A program made the position numbers and the translations under genes. A stretch of DNA of 64,000 bases from Heterocephalus glaber (lineage: Eukaryota; Chordata; Mammalia; Rodentia; Bathyergidae). The DNA lies in assembly GCF_000247695.1 (NCBI RefSeq), contig NW_004624800.1:11311849-11375848 (forward strand), given 5' to 3'. Positions 61,401 to 64,000 of the stretch are shown here, piece after piece. The notes below the pieces were generated by a model. It made no database searches, was not told the origin of the DNA, and saw nothing but the letters and a program-made list of their open reading frames with translations. Each line of letters starts with the position of its first letter. The first letter of the stretch is position 1.

Positions 61401-63580
61401 CTCTGGGGACACCTATGCAGAGGTGTTCCCAGTGTGTGGGATGGGGTGGAGAGAGGATGGGGTTAGAAACCATGACCGAGCTGCTTTCTTTCTCCAGCCT
61501 GCCCTCAGGGCTCCTACCGCACAGGCGCGGGCATACCCCTTTGTCTCGAGTGTCCCCAGCACAGCACAGCTGAGGCTGAGGGGGCCACTGTCTGTACCTG
61601 TGAGAGTGGCCACTACCGAGCGCCTGGGGAGGGCCAGCAGGAGGCGTGCACACGTGAGTCCAAGGGGCAGGGCCTGGATGTCTGGGAGGAGGTGCTGGAC
61701 CTCTGCTGAGCTCTCATTAGGGTCAGAATTTTCCAGAGCTTATCAGATATTGGATATGATCCAGGGTGTCAGGCAATTCCTTGTAGCCGCTCCCCTGGCC
61801 CTTGCTCTCCTTGGAGAATGCAGAAATGTGGTTTCACTGCTTTCTCTTCAGCGCAAGTCAACTCTCCCATTGAGACCTTTGGGGACTTTGGGATTTGGGG
61901 TAATGGGTTGAGGAGGTGGAGGTGGCTCAGCAGCTTGGATGAGGGTAAAGCTGTCACCTACTAATGGCTCTTCTTCTCCTCCAGGGCCTCCATCAGCTCC
62001 TCGAAACCTGAGCTTCTCTGTATCAGGGACTCAGCTCTCTCTGAGTTGGGAGCCCCCCACCGATATGGGGGGACGCCAGGATGTCCGATACAGTGTGGAA
62101 TGTTTGCAGTGTCAGGGCACAGCACAGGACGGGGGACCCTGCCAGCCTTGTGGGACAGGTGTGCGCCTCTCCCCAGGGGCCAGGGAGCTCACCACAACTG
62201 CTGTGAAAGTCGACGGCCTTGAACCCTATGCCAACTACACCTTTGATATTAAATCCCAAAATGGAGTGTCCAGGCTGAGCAGTTCCAGTCCAGCCAGCGC
62301 TTCCCTCAGCATCAACATGGGCCAGGCAGGTAGGCACCTGGTACAAGCAGGGGGCCAGGACCCCAGGGACCAGAGATGGGCAGGAAGCAGTTGAAATGCT
62401 ACTTGTTATTCCCTCTTTTCTTCCAAATCTATCTCTTTTCCTATGGACTTCCAGAGTCACCCTCGGGCTTGTCTCTGAAGCTGCTGAAGAAAGAACCAAG
62501 GCAGTTGGAGCTGACCTGGGCAGGGTCCCAGCCCCGGAGCCCTGGGGGGAACCTGAGCTATGAGCTCCACGTGCTGAACCAGGTCAGGATGCTACCCAGA
62601 AGGAGGGGATCTTCTGTGTCTGCCTGGGCACACATGACATTTCTAGCATGGAGTGTGGATGGGGGGCACCCACCACAAAAATATGCAAAGAACCCTGTCC
62701 CTGCCATGTTACCCAGCCTCTCTCCATGTGCTGCTTCACTCGTCCTTTACCTCCACCCTGGCCTTGCTCAGCACAACCCAGTTAACACAAGTCCCTCCCA
62801 CAGGACGAAGAATGGCACCAGATGGTTCTGGAGCCCAGGGTCCTGCTGACAAAGCTGCAACCAGACACCACCTACATTGTCAGAGTGCGCACGTTGACCC
62901 CACTGGGCCCTGGTCCTTTCTCCCCTGACCACGAGTTTCGGACGAGTCCACCTCCAGGTGGGTTTCTTCTTGTTCTGCCAAACATTCTTGTTCCATGGAA
63001 GCAACTCAGCTCCTACTCCAGTTGGTGATCCTTCCTCTCTCCACACACATGCACACTGCACGCACACATGCCTGCATGCACACACCCATCTCCCTGGCAC
63101 AGGGGACAGACGTGTACCTGGTGCCCACTGAGAGACCTGGCCCTGGGGGCACCCAGAACCCTGACTTTCCACTTCCATTACCCTTATGGGGTGTGAGCCT
63201 CTAGGCTTCCTGACCTCTCATCTCTACAGCTTCCAGGAGCCTGACCGGAGGAGAGATTGTGGCCATCATCTTTGGGCTGCTGGTTGGCCTGGCTCTGCTG
63301 CTTGGAATTTACTTCTGCCGTTCCAGGTGCAGGGTCCTGCCCCTCCCACCTACGCATCCTGGGTGAAATGTCCCCACTGTAGCCCTTCCTGTGCCCTACC
63401 AAAACTCCCCACACCCATCCCACATACCCAGCCCCAGTTGTTTCTGGCGGAAATTCAGCCATGGCCCATTGGGCCACTGAGGTGGTCCTGGGACCCTGAG
63501 GAAGCTGCCCCACCCTCACAGGAGAGGCCACCGGCAGCGGCAACAGAGACAGCGGGACCGCGTCACCGATGTCAATCGGG
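53057..63580 (+). CDS. EPHA1: EPHA1, ephrin type-A receptor 1 (exons 1-10, partial gene)
   Basis: Receptor tyrosine kinase for GPI-anchored ephrin-A ligands, at the plasma membrane of epithelial cells. Ten exons with GT/AG borders and consistent phases give residues 1-593: signal peptide (1 to about 26), ligand-binding domain (about 27-205), cysteine-rich region (about 206-332), two fibronectin III domains (about 333-445 and 447-540), transmembrane helix (about 550-570, 'IVAIIFGLLVGLALLLGIYF') and basic juxtamembrane segment to 'DRVTDVNR'. Residues such as 'TPLYMYQDCP', 'HWLRSNWIYRGEEAFRVHVE', 'KETFNLLYMESDQDVGIQLR' and 'NPGACVALVSVRVFYQHCPE' are nearly those of human EPHA1. Coding exons: 53057-53141, 54129-54196, 59339-59620, 60888-61290, 61498-61653, 61985-62329, 62455-62582, 62804-62957, 63230-63326, 63522-63580. 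The ligand-binding region is split over exons 3 and 4, as reported for EPHA1 but not other Eph genes. Kinase, SAM and 3' UTR lie beyond 64000. A 100-N gap sits in intron 1. Confidence 0.97.
53149..53248. other. Assembly gap (100 N) in EPHA1 intron 1
   Basis: Exactly 100 N, the conventional size for a gap of unknown length, seven bases after the exon 1 donor in GC-rich sequence. The real intron 1 may be longer. Confidence 0.97.
53249..54128. other. EPHA1: EPHA1 intron 1 remainder
   Basis: C-rich intronic sequence. A 301-codon minus-strand frame (53938-54843) overlaps it and exon 2, but it is proline/serine-rich with no domain and looks like a compositional artefact. Confidence 0.8.
54129..54196 (+). 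CDS. EPHA1: EPHA1 coding exon 2
   Basis: AG acceptor at 54127-54128. Encodes 'VTLMDTSTAQGELGWLLDPP' then 'EDG', the first strand of the ligand-binding domain. Donor GTGAGT at 54197. 68 bases, ends in phase 0. Confidence 0.96.
55374..55405. repeat. (CA)n microsatellite in EPHA1 intron 2
   Basis: About sixteen CA units. Confidence 0.95.
55974..56055 (+). repeat. ID-like SINE
   Basis: 'gggctgaggatttagctcaa', 'gcctcacaatcgcaaggtcc' and 'gatccccagtacc' plus A tail. AAAATAGTAAT flanks it at 55962-55972 and 56056-56066. Confidence 0.94.
56296..56382 (+). repeat. ID-like SINE
   Basis: 'gggctgggatgtagctcagt', 'ctggcaagctcaaggtcctg' and 'tgatccccagtacc' with an A-rich tail. TTGAATAT is found on both sides (56288-56295 and 56383-56390). 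Confidence 0.92.
56391..56556 (+). repeat. B1 SINE
   Basis: 'ggctgggcgtggtggtgcac', 'aggctgaggcaggaggatac', 'gaggccagcctgggatacat', with a repeated 'aaggtcagcctgagctac' segment and an A/G-rich tail. TGAATATAG occurs at 56384-56392 and 56557-56565. Confidence 0.94.
56566..57045. other. EPHA1: EPHA1 intron 2, no element recognised
   Basis: Unique-looking intronic sequence between SINEs. Confidence 0.5.
57046..57160 (-). repeat. ID-like SINE with expanded TTTA tail
   Basis: (TTTA)n at the left, then 'ggtaccagggatcaaactcc', 'ttgcgcagcaggtgac' and 'actgagctaaatccctgg'. GAGATCTG flanks it at 57038-57045 and 57161-57168. Confidence 0.92.
57175..57673 (+). mobile_element. Old L1 fragment
   Basis: After an A-rich run, AT-rich degraded L1 text: 'aacctataaaaattttagga', 'aaaatgataagctgttttga', 'gattggcaaaaagtaaaaag'. 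It is probably continued at 58161. Confidence 0.55.
57688..57774 (+). repeat. ID-like SINE
   Basis: 'gagccagggatttagctcgg', 'tgcaaccacaaggaccca' and 'gtttgatccctggtac' plus A13. A perfect 14-bp duplication ATCCACTTGTCTTA lies at 57674-57687 and 57775-57788. Confidence 0.96.
57784..58160 (-). mobile_element. MaLR-type LTR
   Basis: 'gagacaaaatactcaacacc', 'aagtttatttagctcacaca', 'tccataatcggctggcttcc', 'aagaatcaattccagcatca', 'aagccataacacc'. The stretch 58045-58160 is the relative of the second part of the retrocopy at 14590-14740. Confidence 0.75.
58161..58680 (+). mobile_element. Old L1 fragment
   Basis: 'gaattgtaaattggtgaagt', 'agagaacaatttagcagta', 'acaacttaaatggccgacaa' and 'aataaattatattacagaca' are standard L1 ORF2 3'-end text in sense. 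Confidence 0.75.
58690..58865 (+). repeat. MIR
   Basis: 'agagcataaactctggagcc', 'acacctggcttcatggtttt', 'actaggcaagttgcacca', 'ggaagtgctgtattagtgct': a clear sense MIR. Confidence 0.88.
59339..59620 (+). CDS. EPHA1: EPHA1 coding exon 3
   Basis: Acceptor 'tcttcccacag'. Encodes residues 52-145 of the ligand-binding domain, from 'WSEVQQMLKETPLYMYQDCP' to 'DQDVGIQLRRPLFQK'. Donor GTGCTG at 59621, a weak match to consensus. 282 bases, phase 0 at both ends. Confidence 0.96.
59621..59707 (+). other. EPHA1: Hydrophobic read-through tail with adjacent AATAAA in EPHA1 intron 3
   Basis: If exon 3 is not spliced at its weak donor, the frame stays open for 25 residues, 'VLLPLCVIMVLTLIPAWLLT' then 'MTLLS', ending at TAA 59696-59698. 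AATAAA lies at 59702-59707 and GT-rich sequence follows at about 59727-59765. That is the layout of an intronic polyadenylation site with a hydrophobic C-terminus. The tail would cap an incomplete ligand-binding domain. There is no transcript evidence. Confidence 0.3.
60290..60440 (+). repeat. MIR
   Basis: 'tagcggtgtgatctcaaatg', 'cttagtttgctcatctgtta' and 'ggattattgaataggctaat'. Confidence 0.75.
60477..60810 (+). mobile_element. MER2-like (Tigger-type) DNA transposon
   Basis: 'gttaagtatcctttatccaa', 'ctttggaatatttgcatatg', 'atacaccttatacacgt'-like text and the end 'ttcggcttaggggtgctcag' follow a MER2-type consensus, with related inverted ends (AGTATCC... against GGGGTGCTC). It ends about 80 bases before the exon 4 acceptor. 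Confidence 0.8.
60888..61290 (+). CDS. EPHA1: EPHA1 coding exon 4
   Basis: Acceptor 'ccttcctcccag'. Completes the ligand-binding domain ('VTTVAPDQSFTIRDLASGSV') and starts the cysteine-rich region ('[20 protein letters not shown]'). Donor GTAAGG at 61291. 403 bases. Confidence 0.97.
61498..61653 (+). CDS. EPHA1: EPHA1 coding exon 5
   Basis: Encodes the EGF-like cysteine-rich segment 'ACPQGSYRTGAG', 'CPQHSTAEAEGATVCTCESG'. Acceptor 'tttctccag', donor GTGAGT at 61654. 156 bases. Confidence 0.97.
61985..62329 (+). CDS. EPHA1: EPHA1 coding exon 6
   Basis: First fibronectin III domain, 'PPSAPRNLSFSVSGTQLSLS' to 'SASLSINMGQA'. N-glycosylation sequons NLS and NYT. Donor GTAGGC at 62330. The junction codon gives Arg (CGG) where human has Gly. 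Confidence 0.97.
62455..62582 (+). CDS. EPHA1: EPHA1 coding exon 7
   Basis: First half of the second fibronectin III domain, 'PSGLSLKLLKKEPRQLELTW' to 'YELHVLNQ'. Acceptor 'ggacttccag', donor GTCAGG at 62583. 128 bases, ends in phase 0. Confidence 0.97.
62804..62957 (+). CDS. EPHA1: EPHA1 coding exon 8
   Basis: Second half of the second fibronectin III domain, 'DEEWHQMVLEPRVLLTKLQP' to 'PFSPDHEFRTSPP'. Acceptor 'cctcccacag', donor GTGGGT at 62958. 154 bases. Confidence 0.97.
63230..63326 (+). CDS. EPHA1: EPHA1 coding exon 9 (transmembrane)
   Basis: 'SRSLTGGEIVAIIFGLLVGL' and 'ALLLGIYFCRSR': stalk, single transmembrane helix and stop-transfer Arg. Acceptor 'ctctacag', donor GTGCAG at 63327. 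97 bases. Confidence 0.97.
63522..63580 (+). CDS. EPHA1: EPHA1 coding exon 10 (juxtamembrane)
   Basis: 'RGHRQRQQRQRDRVTDVNR', then phase 1 donor GTGAGC at 63581. Very basic start of the cytoplasmic region. The next exon ('EDKLWLKPYVD' in human) is not in the window. Confidence 0.95.
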
Positions 63581-63605
63581 GTGAGCCAGCCACCTGAGTG
63601 TTTGA

Positions 63606-63629
63606 GTGTGTGTGTGTGTGTGTGTGTGT
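63606..63629. repeat. (TG)n microsatellite
   Basis: About twelve TG units in EPHA1 intron 10. Confidence 0.95.
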
Positions 63630-64000
63630 TGCACAGGAAAGCGATCAAAGAACCTACATTTGTCAACTCAATTCTGGGGGTGCAGGCTGGGTTTATTATC
63701 CCTAGGACTCTTGTGTTTTTTGCCACCTAATTAACTTTGGTTAATTAACTCTGCCCTAATAACCCATCAGTGGCTCTGATGCAATTATCTACTAGCTGTT
63801 GGTGCTGCTGCAGGGCCATCCTGAGCTCTGGGGAGCGTCCCCCAACTCTAGTGGCCAGGTCTGTGGACCTAGGCTGAGGCCCGGCAGTAGGGGGACTGAC
63901 ATCTTCTGAGACATGTGGGTTTCCTGTCTGACACCTCATTAGGCAGCCCTGCAGGAAGTGGAATGATATACGTGGTCTTCCAAGGGGCTGGAGTTGGGGG
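63630..64000. other. EPHA1: EPHA1 intron 10, partial
   Basis: No exon recognised before the window ends. Confidence 0.7.

Overview
This is mammalian, clearly rodent, nuclear DNA. It is dense in B1 (7SL-derived) SINEs, tRNA-derived ID-like SINEs, L1, MaLR LTRs and MIR. The ID-like consensus (body ending 'gatccccagtacc' plus an A tail) and composite B1-ID elements fit a squirrel-related or castorimorph rodent. Beaver (Castor) is my best guess, made from memory of repeat style and not proven.

The gene order matches human 7q35 / mouse chromosome 6: EPHA1, then a TAS2R143-type bitter receptor, then TAS2R60 (mouse Tas2r135). EPHA1 is on the + strand at the right end. I place its first ten coding exons (53057-63580): signal peptide, ligand-binding domain, cysteine-rich region, two fibronectin type III domains, transmembrane helix and start of the juxtamembrane region. 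Exon phases agree throughout. The kinase and SAM exons lie beyond the window, and intron 1 holds a 100-N assembly gap. TAS2R60 (22361-23308, minus) is an intact single-exon receptor. The TAS2R143 relative (30232-31118, minus) is broken by several frameshifts and stops. TAS2R41, expected further left, is not seen.

The rest is intergenic or intronic. Region 1-3000 holds an old L1 split by a processed pseudogene of the 5' part of CACNA1D (Cav1.3), which ends in a non-canonical terminal segment. Region 3-22 kb is old repeats with young ID insertions, a retroposed poly(A)-tailed transcript inserted into a B1 (14221-15134), and a mariner transposase remnant (about 15.5-15.8 kb). Region 31-53 kb is repeats plus long unassigned stretches, with one unidentified minus-strand coding-like fragment at 33.4-34.3 kb. 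EPHA1 introns carry nested ID, B1, L1, MaLR and MER2-like insertions.

There is no operon or prokaryotic system. The most unusual items are the CACNA1D retrocopy with its alternative 3' end, the chimeric retrocopy in the B1, and a hydrophobic read-through tail with an adjacent AATAAA after EPHA1 exon 3.
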